Virus record (IMG/VR): IMGVR_UViG_3300027906_000003
Coordinates: 59,821-123,820 of that record
Origin: a virus
Direction: 5' to 3' (one strand)
Length of the DNA: 64,000 nucleotides
A model generated the notes under the pieces. That model was given only the letters and a program-made list of their open reading frames with translations. It made no database searches and was not told where the DNA came from. A program made the translations under genes and the position numbers. Every line of letters starts with the position of its first letter. Within the stretch, counting starts at the first letter, position 1. Below are positions 32,717-40,625 of this stretch, in pieces.

Positions 32717-33658
32717 ATGAATACAGAATTTTTATTTGTTGAAAAGTATCGTCCTCAAAATATTGAGGACACGATACTACCTGATTCAATCAAAGCTACT
32801 TTTAAAGAGTTCGTTAAACAAGAACAAATACCAAATCTCATGTTATGTGGTTCTGCAGGTTGTGGTAAAACAACCATTGCAAAGGCATTATGTAATGAAC
32901 TTGGTGCAGACTTCATTGTTATAAACGGTTCAGATGAAGGAAGATTGATTGATACACTCAGAACTAAAATCAAAAACTTTGCATCAACAGTATCACTTTC
33001 AGGTGGACCTAAAGTTGTGATACTAGATGAGGCAGATTACATATCTGCTGATTCAGTGCAACCTGCATTGAGAAACTTTATAGAAGAGTTCTCATCTAAT
33101 TGCAGATTTATCTTTACTTGTAATTACAAGAACAGGATTATTCCACCTTTACATTCAAGAACAACAGTAATTGATTTTCTAATCAAACCATCAGACAAAC
33201 CAGCTCTTGCAAAACAGATGATGAAAAGATGCAGAGAGATTTGTGAAACTGAGGGTATAGAAGCAGACAGCCAAGTCCTTGCAGAACTTATTATGAAGTT
33301 CTTTCCAGATTTCAGAAGATGTCTAAATGAGATTCAAAGATATGGTGCAAGTGGTGTTATTGATAGTGGATTATTATCCACATTATCAGAAGAGAAACTT
33401 ACGCCTCTTATAAATATGATAAAAGACAAGAAATGGTCCGACATGAGAAAATGGGTCGGACAGAATTCAGATAATGACTTCAATACACTTTATAGAAAGG
33501 TGTTTAATTCACTTGAATCTAAATTAGAACCAAGTTCCATACCAGCAGCTGTATTAATCATTGCAGACTATCAATACAAATCTGCATTTTCAATGGATAG
33601 TGAAATCAATTTCGTTGCATGTCTTACAGAGATTATGTCGGAGTGTAAATTCAAATAA
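32717..33658 (+). CDS. 44: Clamp loader ATPase gp44
   Basis: A 313-residue homologue of T4 gp44 (319 residues), the AAA+ subunit that loads gp45. The start LFVEKYRPQNIEDTILP is diagnostic of clamp loaders. Walker A is GSAGCGKTT, Walker B VVILDEADYI (DEAD box) and sensor 1 FTCNYKNRI; the SRC motif is represented by HSRT. The neighbours gp45, gp62 and RegA complete the T4 order 45-44-62-regA. Confidence 0.96.
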   Translation: MNTEFLFVEKYRPQNIEDTILPDSIKATFKEFVKQEQIPNLMLCGSAGCGKTTIAKALCNELGADFIVINGSDEGRLIDTLRTKIKNFASTVSLSGGPKVVILDEADYISADSVQPALRNFIEEFSSNCRFIFTCNYKNRIIPPLHSRTTVIDFLIKPSDKPALAKQMMKRCREICETEGIEADSQVLAELIMKFFPDFRRCLNEIQRYGASGVIDSGLLSTLSEEKLTPLINMIKDKKWSDMRKWVGQNSDNDFNTLYRKVFNSLESKLEPSSIPAAVLIIADYQYKSAFSMDSEINFVACLTEIMSECKFK

Positions 33659-33668
33659 TGGAGAAAAA

Positions 33669-33944
33669 ATGACACAATATGATGATAGAGTTCAATTTCA
33701 AAGAGACTTATTAGCCGCTGAGGAGTGGGCATGGGGTTTTAAGTCTTTGCAAGTTCACGCATTACAGAGCATGTGGTATGACGATAGACCAGAAGATACA
33801 GAAGATGGAACTAGTGTCACTGATGTTCAATACAATAACGGTGTGATTGTCAGGTCAAAGCAAGGTGAAGAGATTCATAGATTCGGTAAAGCACTGAAAG
33901 GTGAAGAATTAGTCCGTTCATATTTAAGACATCAACAAAGATAA
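33669..33944 (+). CDS. Hypothetical protein between genes 44 and 62
   Basis: A 91-residue protein starting at ATG 33669 with GGAG upstream, separated from gene 44 by 10 bases and from gene 62 by 1. Trp/Gln-rich N-terminal half (WAWGFKSLQVHALQSMWYDD). No recognised family. T4 has no gene here. Confidence 0.65.
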   Translation: MTQYDDRVQFQRDLLAAEEWAWGFKSLQVHALQSMWYDDRPEDTEDGTSVTDVQYNNGVIVRSKQGEEIHRFGKALKGEELVRSYLRHQQR

Positions 33945-33945
33945 G

Positions 33946-34338
33946 ATGTCTAAACGAAATCCATTTGATTTTGTCAAGTCGGTCTCTTACGACAAAAAAG
34001 ATATCATGGTTGATGATATCGAAGAGAAAGCATATCAACCATTCCTAGTAAATAAATCATTATCTTATCACGAAGATTGTATCTTCTTGACCAACGAAAT
34101 GAATACACGACACTCTACCGAGAGTCGTCTTCAATATGTATTTTTTCTAAATACCCTTAGAAGACGACAAAGGTTCTCCAAATGGAGTAAACCATATGTC
34201 TCAAAGAAACTCGATGTAATCAAACAGTATTATCAGGTATCCACAAGAGAGGCAAAAGAGTATGTTTCACTTTTATCTGATAAACAGTATCGTGAGTTGA
34301 AGAATAGAATGCACCTTGGTGGTAGAAATAATGAATGA
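33946..34338 (+). CDS. 62: Clamp loader small subunit gp62
   Basis: A 130-residue homologue of T4 gp62 (187 residues). It shows the marine T4-like pattern NPFDFVKSVSYDKKD, then YQPFLVNKSLSYHEDCIFLTNEMN, with a positively charged helix (TLRRRQRFSKW). It forms the clamp-loader complex with four gp44 subunits. The regA ATG lies inside its last codons. Confidence 0.92.
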   Translation: MSKRNPFDFVKSVSYDKKDIMVDDIEEKAYQPFLVNKSLSYHEDCIFLTNEMNTRHSTESRLQYVFFLNTLRRRQRFSKWSKPYVSKKLDVIKQYYQVSTREAKEYVSLLSDKQYRELKNRMHLGGRNNE

Positions 34339-34741
34339 AATAGACCCTATAGTAGAAACACTAGTAGAAATATCCTTTGAACAAGAGGATGACTTCCTAA
34401 AAATAAGAGAAACCCTATCCAGAATAGGCGTTGCCTCTCGCAAAGAACAAGAACTTTTTCAATCATGCCATATCTTACACAAAAGAGGTAAGTATTATAT
34501 CGTGCATTTTAAAGAACTATTTGCACTTGATGGTAAACCAACCAACCTAGATGAGAATGATATTGGTAGGAGAAACACTATCTGTAATCTACTTCAACAA
34601 TGGAATCTTATCAAAGTCTTAAATCCTGACATGATAAAAGAACCAGAAGCACCACTTTCACAAGTCAAAATCATACCTTATAAAGAAAAAGGTAATTGGA
34701 AATTGACAACAAAATACTCAATCGGCAGTAATAAAACCTAA
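34331..34741 (+). CDS. regA: Translational repressor RegA
   Basis: A 136-residue homologue of T4 RegA (122 residues), an RNA-binding protein that blocks the start regions of early mRNAs. Conserved segments include FLKIRETLSRIGVASRKEQELFQSCHILHKRGKYYIVHFKELF (parts) and DIGRRNTICNLLQQW. The ATG at 34331 overlaps the gp62 stop by 8 bases. Order 62-regA is as in T4. With many predicted leaderless mRNAs, its target choice could be unusual. Confidence 0.93.
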   Translation: MNEIDPIVETLVEISFEQEDDFLKIRETLSRIGVASRKEQELFQSCHILHKRGKYYIVHFKELFALDGKPTNLDENDIGRRNTICNLLQQWNLIKVLNPDMIKEPEAPLSQVKIIPYKEKGNWKLTTKYSIGSNKT

Positions 34742-34744
34742 ATA
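34738..34744 (+). promoter_or_regulatory. Possible late promoter box (CTAAATA)
   Basis: CTAAATA on the regA stop codon, upstream of the small membrane gene at 34777, which has its own strong AAGGAGG. Confidence 0.4.
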
Positions 34745-34776
34745 AACCAGATATTAATCAAATAAAGGAGGCGCAT

Positions 34777-34983
34777 ATGCTAACAGCAATCGCAGAATTT
34801 ATTATGGGAATTTGGAATATATTAATGGTAATACCAGTTGTTATCTCTATTTGTAGTGTTATAGTTGCTTTAACTCCAACACCAGCAGACGATAAGATTT
34901 GGGCTAAAGTGTATAAATACTTAGAAGTTCTTGCACTAGCAATTGGTAAGGCAAAGGATAAGAATCCTTTGTTGGATAAATAA
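34777..34983 (+). CDS. Small membrane protein, 68 residues
   Basis: One hydrophobic segment (residues about 8-33, FIMGIWNILMVIPVVISICSVIVA) followed by a polar Lys-rich tail. A very strong Shine-Dalgarno (AAAGGAGG) precedes the ATG. No family recognised. It starts the membrane-rich stretch that leads into the curli cassette. Confidence 0.65.
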   Translation: MLTAIAEFIMGIWNILMVIPVVISICSVIVALTPTPADDKIWAKVYKYLEVLALAIGKAKDKNPLLDK

Positions 34984-35006
34984 GTATATAAATTAGAGGA
35001 AAAATT

Positions 35007-35261
35007 ATGGAATATGTAATTCTTGTAGTCGTTGGCCTTGCAGCGGTCTATTATTTCTTAGAGAAATCTATGAAAAATGATAAACCTGTTGTTAAGAAAC
35101 CAGCATCTAAGAAGCCTGTAAAAAAAGGTCCTTCACAAGCAGAATTGAAAAAACTAACTAAGGTTCAGTTGATTCAACTTGCAGAGAAGAACAAACTTAA
35201 AGTTAAAGTTTCAGGTTCAAAAGCAGAAGTGATTAAATCAATCCATTCTCAAATGAAATAA
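35007..35261 (+). CDS. Membrane-anchored SAP/Rho-N-like protein
   Basis: An 84-residue protein: one N-terminal membrane segment (YVILVVVGLAAVYYFLEKS), a Lys/Pro-rich linker, then LKKLTKVQLIQLAEKNKLKV...GSKAEVIKSI. The last part is the helix-extended-helix pattern of SAP/Rho-N nucleic-acid-binding domains. This would tether nucleic acid to the membrane. It is closed by a strong terminator. Confidence 0.7.
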   Translation: MEYVILVVVGLAAVYYFLEKSMKNDKPVVKKPASKKPVKKGPSQAELKKLTKVQLIQLAEKNKLKVKVSGSKAEVIKSIHSQMK

Positions 35262-35277
35262 CTTAGACTACCTAGTC

Positions 35278-35306
35278 AAAAAAGGGTGCTTATGTGCCCT
35301 TTTTTT
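35278..35306 (+). terminator. Rho-independent terminator
   Basis: AAAAAAGGGTGC / GTGCCCTTTTTT stem (two G-T pairs near the loop TTAT) followed by T's. It separates the replication/regA block from the late curli cassette. Confidence 0.88.
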
Positions 35307-35327
35307 ATGGGATTAGAAAGCCAAAAG

Positions 35328-35335
35328 TATAAATA
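35328..35335 (+). promoter_or_regulatory. T4-type late promoter box (TATAAATA) of the curli cassette
   Basis: Perfect TATAAATA ending 5 nt before the ATG at 35341. It is the only strong late box seen before the whole 35.3-42.8 kb cassette. Confidence 0.8.
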
Positions 35336-35340
35336 ATGGC

Positions 35341-35637
35341 ATGGAAGATATCTTTGGATTAATAAGTGAAGTCGGAGCCCCTATTGCTGGAAGTCTAGTT
35401 ATGGGGTTTTTTATCTTTACAGTAATCAAACAGATATTAGAAGGCGTAGTAGACGATATAAAAACTCTTACTATGTTCTGTAAGTCACTGGAAAACCGTG
35501 CAAGAACCATGTCTAACGAAATGATTAAGATAGATATGTTAGTAAGTTCAGCGTTAGAACTTAGGCCTGATATAGAGCGAGTCGCAAGGGCAGAGAACTT
35601 TATAGAAGACGGCAAAGTAGACGCTAGGAGAGACTAG
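35341..35637 (+). CDS. Membrane/coiled-coil protein (paralogue A)
   Basis: A 98-residue protein with a membrane segment (residues about 8-32, SEVGAPIAGSLVMGFFIFTVI) and a helical tail. The start DIFGLISEVGAPI closely parallels LAQLISEYGFPI of the next gene, so the two look like tandem paralogues. Topology resembles the protein at 1798. Possible holin or membrane adaptor; unproven. Its stop overlaps the GTG of the next gene. Confidence 0.65.
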   Translation: MEDIFGLISEVGAPIAGSLVMGFFIFTVIKQILEGVVDDIKTLTMFCKSLENRARTMSNEMIKIDMLVSSALELRPDIERVARAENFIEDGKVDARRD

Positions 35638-35891
35638 TGGAAAACCTGGCACAACTTATATCCGAATACGGATTTCCAATCGTTATGATGGTTGGCTTGG
35701 GGTATTTTGTATACTACATCTGGTGGTTTGTCGGAGAAAAACTAGAACCAGAAATCGAAGAGCAACATATGGCATTAATAAGATTGATTGACCAAGTTCG
35801 TATGTTAGACCAAGACCTTATTCGACTGCAACAAAAGGTTGATGTAGTTTTAGAATATAGGGAAAATGAAAAGAAGAAGGAGATAAAATGA
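35637..35891 (+). CDS. Membrane/coiled-coil protein (paralogue B)
   Basis: An 84-residue protein starting at GTG 35637 on the previous stop. Membrane segment at residues 12-33 (FPIVMMVGLGYFVYYIWWFV), then a heptad-patterned helix (MALIRLIDQVRMLDQDLIRLQQKV). It overlaps the CsgF-like gene by 4 bases (ATGA). Confidence 0.65.
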   Translation: MENLAQLISEYGFPIVMMVGLGYFVYYIWWFVGEKLEPEIEEQHMALIRLIDQVRMLDQDLIRLQQKVDVVLEYRENEKKKEIK

Positions 35892-36457
35892 AGAACACAG
35901 AAGGAAGCTTTACAGGTAAGAAACTTGCTTTAATCAAAATGGCAAAATCACCTATAGTTTTTATGTTTGTATGTCTCTTCCTATTACTTGTATCACTTCC
36001 ATTATCTTCAACAGAGATAGTTCACAAGTTTAAAAATCCAAGTTTCAGTGGAATAGGAACAGCATCACATTATTTAACCGTGGAGAACCAAGAGTTTTCG
36101 CGTAAGAAAGCAATCGAAGAGGCCTTAGAGGCTGCGAGAAAAGCGGCTGAGAGAGAAGAGAATAACACAACCTTAGCAAAATTTATTAGAAATTTAGAAT
36201 CGAGAATTTATGCCCAAATGGCAAAACAGTTAGTTGAAAATATGTTCAACAACGATAATCCAGTTAGATTTGGGTCATTCGTATTAGAGGGTTCAACAGT
36301 CACCTATGAAGTTATAACAAATGTAGACGGAACAGAATTCATAAGAATGACTATTATATCAGAAGACGGAACAGAAACAATATTAGAAATACCAATTGGA
36401 AGTGGAAACTTCGGGAGTGACGATGGCTCAGGTGACGGCTCGACTGACGGCGGTTAG
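35888..36457 (+). CDS. csgF: CsgF-like curli assembly protein
   Basis: A 189-residue protein with one N-terminal hydrophobic signal/anchor (residues about 20-41) followed by a CsgF-like mature part: STEIVHKFKNPSFSGIG... (the 'F.NPSFGG' region that inserts in the CsgG pore), a helical middle (IRNLESRIYAQMAKQLVENMF) and FGSFVLEGSTVTYEVITNVDGTEFIRMTI. In curli systems CsgF couples fibre nucleation to the secretion pore. The Gly/Ser/Asp-rich tail is shaped by its 35-base overlap with csgG. Confidence 0.85.
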   Translation: MKNTEGSFTGKKLALIKMAKSPIVFMFVCLFLLLVSLPLSSTEIVHKFKNPSFSGIGTASHYLTVENQEFSRKKAIEEALEAARKAAEREENNTTLAKFIRNLESRIYAQMAKQLVENMFNNDNPVRFGSFVLEGSTVTYEVITNVDGTEFIRMTIISEDGTETILEIPIGSGNFGSDDGSGDGSTDGG

Positions 36458-37346
36458 TCTATCAATACTTATACTTGCATCTTGCGCGTCCGTTCCTAGA
36501 TTTTCAAACGACCCACAAGAATGTAATCCAGAAACATGGGGTGAAGAATACAACCATGATTTGTGGAACTATGCTAAGGCAGCGGGTAGAACTTTTGAAA
36601 GAGCAATGCCTTTCATTTGTGTTGATGAACCACAACCAGTTAAACTTCCAAGTTTTATACAGTTATTAGATTTACCACCAGCAGAATCATCACCTGTTGT
36701 TGCAGTATATAAGTTTCAAGATTTAACAGGTCAAAGAAAAGCACAAGACAATATAGCCTCTTTCTCTACTGCTGTGACACAAGGTGGAACTGAGATGCTC
36801 ATTGATGCACTCAAAACTGCAGGTTCTGGAACTTGGTTCAGAGTGGTAGAGAGACAAGGTTTAGACCACCTTGTTAGAGAAAGGCAAATTATTCGTTCTG
36901 CCAGAGACGATATTGCAAAGAAAAAGGGAGAGGAATCTCCAGGTGTTGCACCACTTTTATTTGCAGGAATGATTATCGAGGGTGGAATTATTGGTTACGA
37001 TACCAATCTTGAAAGTGGTGGCCGAGGTGCCAGAACATTAGGGATTGGTATGAGTAGAATGTATAGAAAGGATGCTGTGACAGTTTCATTAAGAGCAGTA
37101 TCAGTTCTAACAGGTGAAGTATTATTAAATGTCCAAACAAGAAAGACTATCCTTTCTTATGGCGGAGGAGGCGATGTGTTTCGATTCATTGAAGAAGGAA
37201 CACAACTAGTCGAGTTCGAGGACGGAGTGGGAAATAATGAGTCAGTGACTTATGCAACACGGTCAGCTATTGAAGCTGCTGTGTTCGAATTAATACACCA
37301 AGGCCATGATAGAGGGTATTGGGAAATAAAAGGAAAAGAAAAATGA
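36423..37346 (+). CDS. csgG: CsgG-like outer-membrane secretion channel lipoprotein
   Basis: A 307-residue lipoprotein: short signal with lipobox LASC (Cys21) and then the CsgG domain: PVVAVYKFQDLTGQRK, TQGGTEMLIDALKTAG, WFRVVERQGLDHLVRERQIIRS, LFAGMIIEGGIIGYDTNLESGGRGAR, DAVTVSLRAVSVLTGEVLLNV. CsgG forms a nonameric outer-membrane pore for export of unfolded curli subunits. ATG 36423 is chosen because it gives a proper lipoprotein signal. Unusual for a phage; see findings. Confidence 0.93.
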   Translation: MAQVTARLTAVSLSILILASCASVPRFSNDPQECNPETWGEEYNHDLWNYAKAAGRTFERAMPFICVDEPQPVKLPSFIQLLDLPPAESSPVVAVYKFQDLTGQRKAQDNIASFSTAVTQGGTEMLIDALKTAGSGTWFRVVERQGLDHLVRERQIIRSARDDIAKKKGEESPGVAPLLFAGMIIEGGIIGYDTNLESGGRGARTLGIGMSRMYRKDAVTVSLRAVSVLTGEVLLNVQTRKTILSYGGGGDVFRFIEEGTQLVEFEDGVGNNESVTYATRSAIEAAVFELIHQGHDRGYWEIKGKEK

Positions 37347-38071
37347 AAAAATATCTATTAGCGCTAAGTATATTTCTTTCTACACCTTTTCTGTTTGCCG
37401 CTGCGGACGATGATAACGAAATTAACATAACACAAACTGGTGATACTTTAACATTATATATTGACCAGATTGGTTATGGAAACAAAATGGGATTGGATAA
37501 CTTTGATAGTAGTTCAAGTGCCATGCCTATCACAGGTACTTCGTTGACTTTTAACATCGACCAGCTGGGTAACGAGAACTTACTCTATGGTAAGGTCACA
37601 GCAGATTCTTCATCTTACACTTTAGAGTGGAATGGTGATAGTAATGTTTGGGACTGGATGATAGGTGAAACAGGTTCATCAGATACTACAAATATGTTAG
37701 TAGACATAACTGGTGACTCTAATACAATGGACTTTGACCAAGGTTCAGTTGCTCAAGCAGAGAGGTTAGATTTCGATTTAATAGTAATTGGTAGCTCCAA
37801 TGTTTTTGATGTAGATGTTGAATCAGATGATGCAACCTGGGATTTTGATATAACAGGTGCTTCAAACAACATCAACACATTGCAAAAAGATGGTGCTTAT
37901 CATAACATCACTTTTGAATTGACTGGTGATTCTGCAGATGTAGACATCAATCAGTTAAGTGGAACATGCCCACAAGGTGTTTCTACTTGCAAAGGTCAGA
38001 TTACATTGGACATTACAAGTGATAACTCAACTATCCAAATCAATCAGAAAGACACATCTAACGATTCTTAG
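37343..38071 (+). CDS. Curlin-like (CsgA/CsgB-type) secreted protein
   Basis: A 242-residue protein with a clean signal peptide (MKKYLLALSIFLSTPFLFA) and a repetitive beta-rich mature part rich in Asn, Gln, Asp and Thr. Repeats carry the curlin-like spacing of N-x-I-x-Q-x-G-x (EINITQTG, LYIDQIGYGN, FNIDQLGNEN, VDINQLSG, IQINQKD). Two Cys lie near the C-terminus. It overlaps csgG by 4 bases (ATGA), so the pore and its likely cargo are coupled. Confidence 0.8.
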   Translation: MKKYLLALSIFLSTPFLFAAADDDNEINITQTGDTLTLYIDQIGYGNKMGLDNFDSSSSAMPITGTSLTFNIDQLGNENLLYGKVTADSSSYTLEWNGDSNVWDWMIGETGSSDTTNMLVDITGDSNTMDFDQGSVAQAERLDFDLIVIGSSNVFDVDVESDDATWDFDITGASNNINTLQKDGAYHNITFELTGDSADVDINQLSGTCPQGVSTCKGQITLDITSDNSTIQINQKDTSNDS

Positions 38072-39188
38072 TATCTTACTCTTCATGGGGTCTGTTCAGG
38101 CAGACTCCATCGGAGATATAGTTGAATCAACAGGTATTGGTTCTGTTCTTAGAAACAATACCGAAATAGGCAACGATGTTGGAACAGGAATTGTTCTCTA
38201 TGATGAGGCAATAACAGGAAACGGCAGAATGCTTATTGAGTTCCTTGATGAAGAGGAACTTGCACTTACAGAACACACACAAGTATACATAGACGAAGTA
38301 TACTACGACCCAAATCCAAGTTTATCCAAGATGTCTTTAAGAATGGTTCAAGGCACCGCAAGATTTGCTTCTGGAAATGGACAAAGAATTAAAAAGTCTA
38401 ACATAGACATACGAACACCTACGGCACAAATAGCAATCCGTGGAACAGATTTCACAACAACCATTGACGAACTCGGAAGGAGTTTGATAGTTTTACTTCC
38501 TGATAGATTCGGAGATTCATCAGGAGAGATAACAGTTATAAATGATGGTGGAGAAATAGTCTTAGATAAGGCATTTCAAGCAACAATGGTTACAAGTTTA
38601 GATAGTCCTCCAACTCCACCAGTCACAATAACAAATTTAACAGTTAATCAAATAGATAATATGTTCATCGTTGCACCACCACCTGCAGTAGAACAAGCAG
38701 TTGAGGAACAGGCAAGAGATGATAACAACGAAGACCAAGGAATACTAGATGTAGATTTCTTAGAGTTCAATGAACTAGAAAAGGACTATGATGATTATGC
38801 AAATGACCCAGACTATGATGCAAGATATAGTTCTATTGATATTGATTTCTTAGATGCAGACTTTCTAGTGGACATGTTAGATGTCGTTGAAGAATTAATT
38901 AAAACTACAAAAGATTTAGGAGATAGACAAGCATCATCAGGTGGTGGTGCTGGAAGTTCAGATTTTAATATAAAAGGTGCCTCTTTTGGTAAGAATACAG
39001 ACTCACAATACAACATTTTTGTTGAAGATGGTGGTCTTGTATTCTATAGAGAGGTTGAAGGAAAGATAAGATTGGTATTTCAAGCAGGTGCCTCAGTAAG
39101 ATTAGACACTAGAGTTCCAACTTATGAGGGTGTTATAACAGTAAATGGTGGTGATGAAATCTTCATTTACATCAACCAATCTAACTAA
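38019..39188 (+). CDS. FecR-domain protein with signal peptide
   Basis: About 389 residues. A FecR domain occupies roughly residues 30-160: GIVLYDEAITGNGRMLIEFLDEEELALTEHTQVYID..., LRMVQGTARFASGN, IDIRTPTAQIAIRGTDFTT (parts quoted). An acidic linker and a Gly-rich C-terminal domain follow. I favour GTG 38019, which gives a signal sequence (KSIRKTH, then LTILSILLFMGSVQA); an ATG at 37959 is the alternative. It overlaps the curlin-like gene. FecR proteins transmit periplasmic signals, and FecR genes often neighbour CHASE2 cyclases in bacteria. Confidence 0.8.
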   Translation: MITQLSKSIRKTHLTILSILLFMGSVQADSIGDIVESTGIGSVLRNNTEIGNDVGTGIVLYDEAITGNGRMLIEFLDEEELALTEHTQVYIDEVYYDPNPSLSKMSLRMVQGTARFASGNGQRIKKSNIDIRTPTAQIAIRGTDFTTTIDELGRSLIVLLPDRFGDSSGEITVINDGGEIVLDKAFQATMVTSLDSPPTPPVTITNLTVNQIDNMFIVAPPPAVEQAVEEQARDDNNEDQGILDVDFLEFNELEKDYDDYANDPDYDARYSSIDIDFLDADFLVDMLDVVEELIKTTKDLGDRQASSGGGAGSSDFNIKGASFGKNTDSQYNIFVEDGGLVFYREVEGKIRLVFQAGASVRLDTRVPTYEGVITVNGGDEIFIYINQSN

Positions 39189-39191
39189 ATA
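39185..39191 (+). promoter_or_regulatory. Possible late promoter box (CTAAATA)
   Basis: CTAAATA on the stop of the FecR gene, upstream of a strong GAGGAGG and the 49-residue ORF at 39224. Confidence 0.35.
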
Positions 39192-39223
39192 CCACTACGA
39201 CAACATAAAAAAGAGGAGGTCGT

Positions 39224-39373
39224 ATGATAAATATGTTATCACAACTCCGTTCATGGCATGAAGACCAACTATTTGGATTTCAAAAAGCAATGAGACTAGA
39301 TGACTACCATATGTTATGGATTGCATTTAGTAAAGGGGTTCTATTAACGATGATATTACTATGGATTATATAA
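39224..39373 (+). CDS. Small membrane protein, 49 residues
   Basis: MINMLSQLRSWHEDQLFGFQ followed by a C-terminal hydrophobic helix (FSKGVLLTMILLWII). A strong GAGGAGG precedes the ATG at 39224. Its end overlaps the second curlin-like gene by 13 bases. No family recognised. Confidence 0.6.
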   Translation: MINMLSQLRSWHEDQLFGFQKAMRLDDYHMLWIAFSKGVLLTMILLWII

Positions 39374-40167
39374 CTAAATCATTATTGACATTAATTATAG
39401 GGGTATTTTTTACCCCTATAGTTTCAGCAGGTGACAACCATGTTCATGTTGAACAAGTTGCCGGCGGAGATAATTTTGAATTAAATATCACTCAAATCGG
39501 ATTTGAACAAATGATTCGATTCTCTTTTGACCATGCCAACAACGATGTAAATCTAATACAAAAAGGAAACAACATGTATATCGGATATACTGATGCGTGG
39601 GGTTCAGGTAAAGCATGGGGTGGAGATTTAGATGGTATAGATAATGAAGTCGATATAAGGCAAAGATGTTCTTTTGCAACTTGTAATGAAACTGATTTCC
39701 AATTTCACATTTGGGGAGACGACAATGAAGTTGTCTTTGGTCAAGGATATGAAAACAATAACAGCACTACACCAAACTGGAATTACGATGGTACCGAACC
39801 TGGTGGAAACTTTGTGAGATTAGATATACATGGTGATGATAACAAATTTAAAGGAAGTCAAAAACAAGATTCAAGTTCAATTAATCATTCTATTACTGCA
39901 AACATATACGGAGATAATAATGATGTATGGGTTAAACAGATGCAGAATGGTGATAAGACTTTAAATCTAACAATCAATAGTGATTGGAATGAAGTTGCAA
40001 TCCAACAAAAGAACAATGGAGCTCATACAGCAACAATTAGTTTAACTGGAACAGAGGCAATTACTATGTTCTTAAATCAAGTGGGAAATACAACTCAATC
40101 ATATTCACTAACACAAAATTGTGTTACCGTTGGTGGTTGCACTGTTAGCGTCACACAAGGTAACTAA
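39361..40167 (+). CDS. Second curlin-like secreted protein
   Basis: A 268-residue protein with a signal peptide (residues 1-23, ending VSA-GD) and a repetitive mature region of N/Q/G-rich beta repeats (FELNITQIG, VNLIQKGNN, VWVKQMQNG, VAIQQKNNG, MFLNQVGN, VSVTQGN). Repeats such as GDDNEVVFGQG and GDNNDVWVKQ fit the curlin S/N-x5-Q pattern. With the gene at 37343 it may form a major/minor (CsgA/CsgB-like) pair. Confidence 0.8.
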   Translation: MDYITKSLLTLIIGVFFTPIVSAGDNHVHVEQVAGGDNFELNITQIGFEQMIRFSFDHANNDVNLIQKGNNMYIGYTDAWGSGKAWGGDLDGIDNEVDIRQRCSFATCNETDFQFHIWGDDNEVVFGQGYENNNSTTPNWNYDGTEPGGNFVRLDIHGDDNKFKGSQKQDSSSINHSITANIYGDNNDVWVKQMQNGDKTLNLTINSDWNEVAIQQKNNGAHTATISLTGTEAITMFLNQVGNTTQSYSLTQNCVTVGGCTVSVTQGN

Positions 40168-40168
40168 C

Positions 40169-40237
40169 ATGTCAATCAAAGCAAAAGCAATACGATTCCT
40201 TGAATGGTGTCTAACCAAGGTAGTATCATGGAAGTAG
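40169..40237 (+). CDS. Possible 22-residue amphipathic peptide
   Basis: MSIKAKAIRFLEWCLTKVVS followed by WK: a short cationic amphipathic helix candidate. It starts 2 bases after the curlin stop and overlaps the next gene. No clear Shine-Dalgarno apart from AAGG. Reality is uncertain. Confidence 0.3.
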   Translation: MSIKAKAIRFLEWCLTKVVSWK

Positions 40238-40488
40238 AATGTCCAGAAGAATATTACGAATGTCTCACATATGAAGAGTTTGATGAGATAGTAGACATAT
40301 TAGAAGAGAATGATATTCCAATGCCAGAAGCAATGGGTGATGCAGAAGCAGCCGCAAATTTTGTTTGGCAAGTTCTCTTTCTAACACCAGTCGAACTAAT
40401 CTACATTGGTATTACTATGACAGTTCTTGCTACATATGGACTCTCTATATACTACATGTATAAAAGAATACAAAAGAAATTTTCATGA
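40228..40488 (+). CDS. Small membrane protein, 86 residues
   Basis: An acidic N-terminal half (MEVECPEEYYECLTYEEFDE) with two Cys and a C-terminal membrane region (residues about 50-78, FLTPVELIYIGITMTVLATYGLSIYYM) ending in a basic tail. Start at ATG 40228 is preferred over GTG 40204. Its TGA overlaps the ATG of the following small gene (ATGA). Confidence 0.6.
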   Translation: MEVECPEEYYECLTYEEFDEIVDILEENDIPMPEAMGDAEAAANFVWQVLFLTPVELIYIGITMTVLATYGLSIYYMYKRIQKKFS

Positions 40489-40625
40489 GTTATCCCCAAA
40501 GAGTCGTTGATATGGTCAACGAATACAGAAGAAATGAACGAAAGAAATTTTGGTCAAAAACTTGGTCAATATTTTTAGCCTGTGTTTTAATAGGTGGTGC
40601 TTTATATCTCTTCTTCTATGTTTAG
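40485..40625 (+). CDS. Small membrane protein, 46 residues
   Basis: MSYPQRVVDMVNEYRRNERK, then a membrane segment (residues about 28-45, SIFLACVLIGGALYLFFYV). It overlaps the previous gene by 4 bases and the cyclase ATG by 8. Co-translation is likely. Confidence 0.6.
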   Translation: MSYPQRVVDMVNEYRRNERKKFWSKTWSIFLACVLIGGALYLFFYV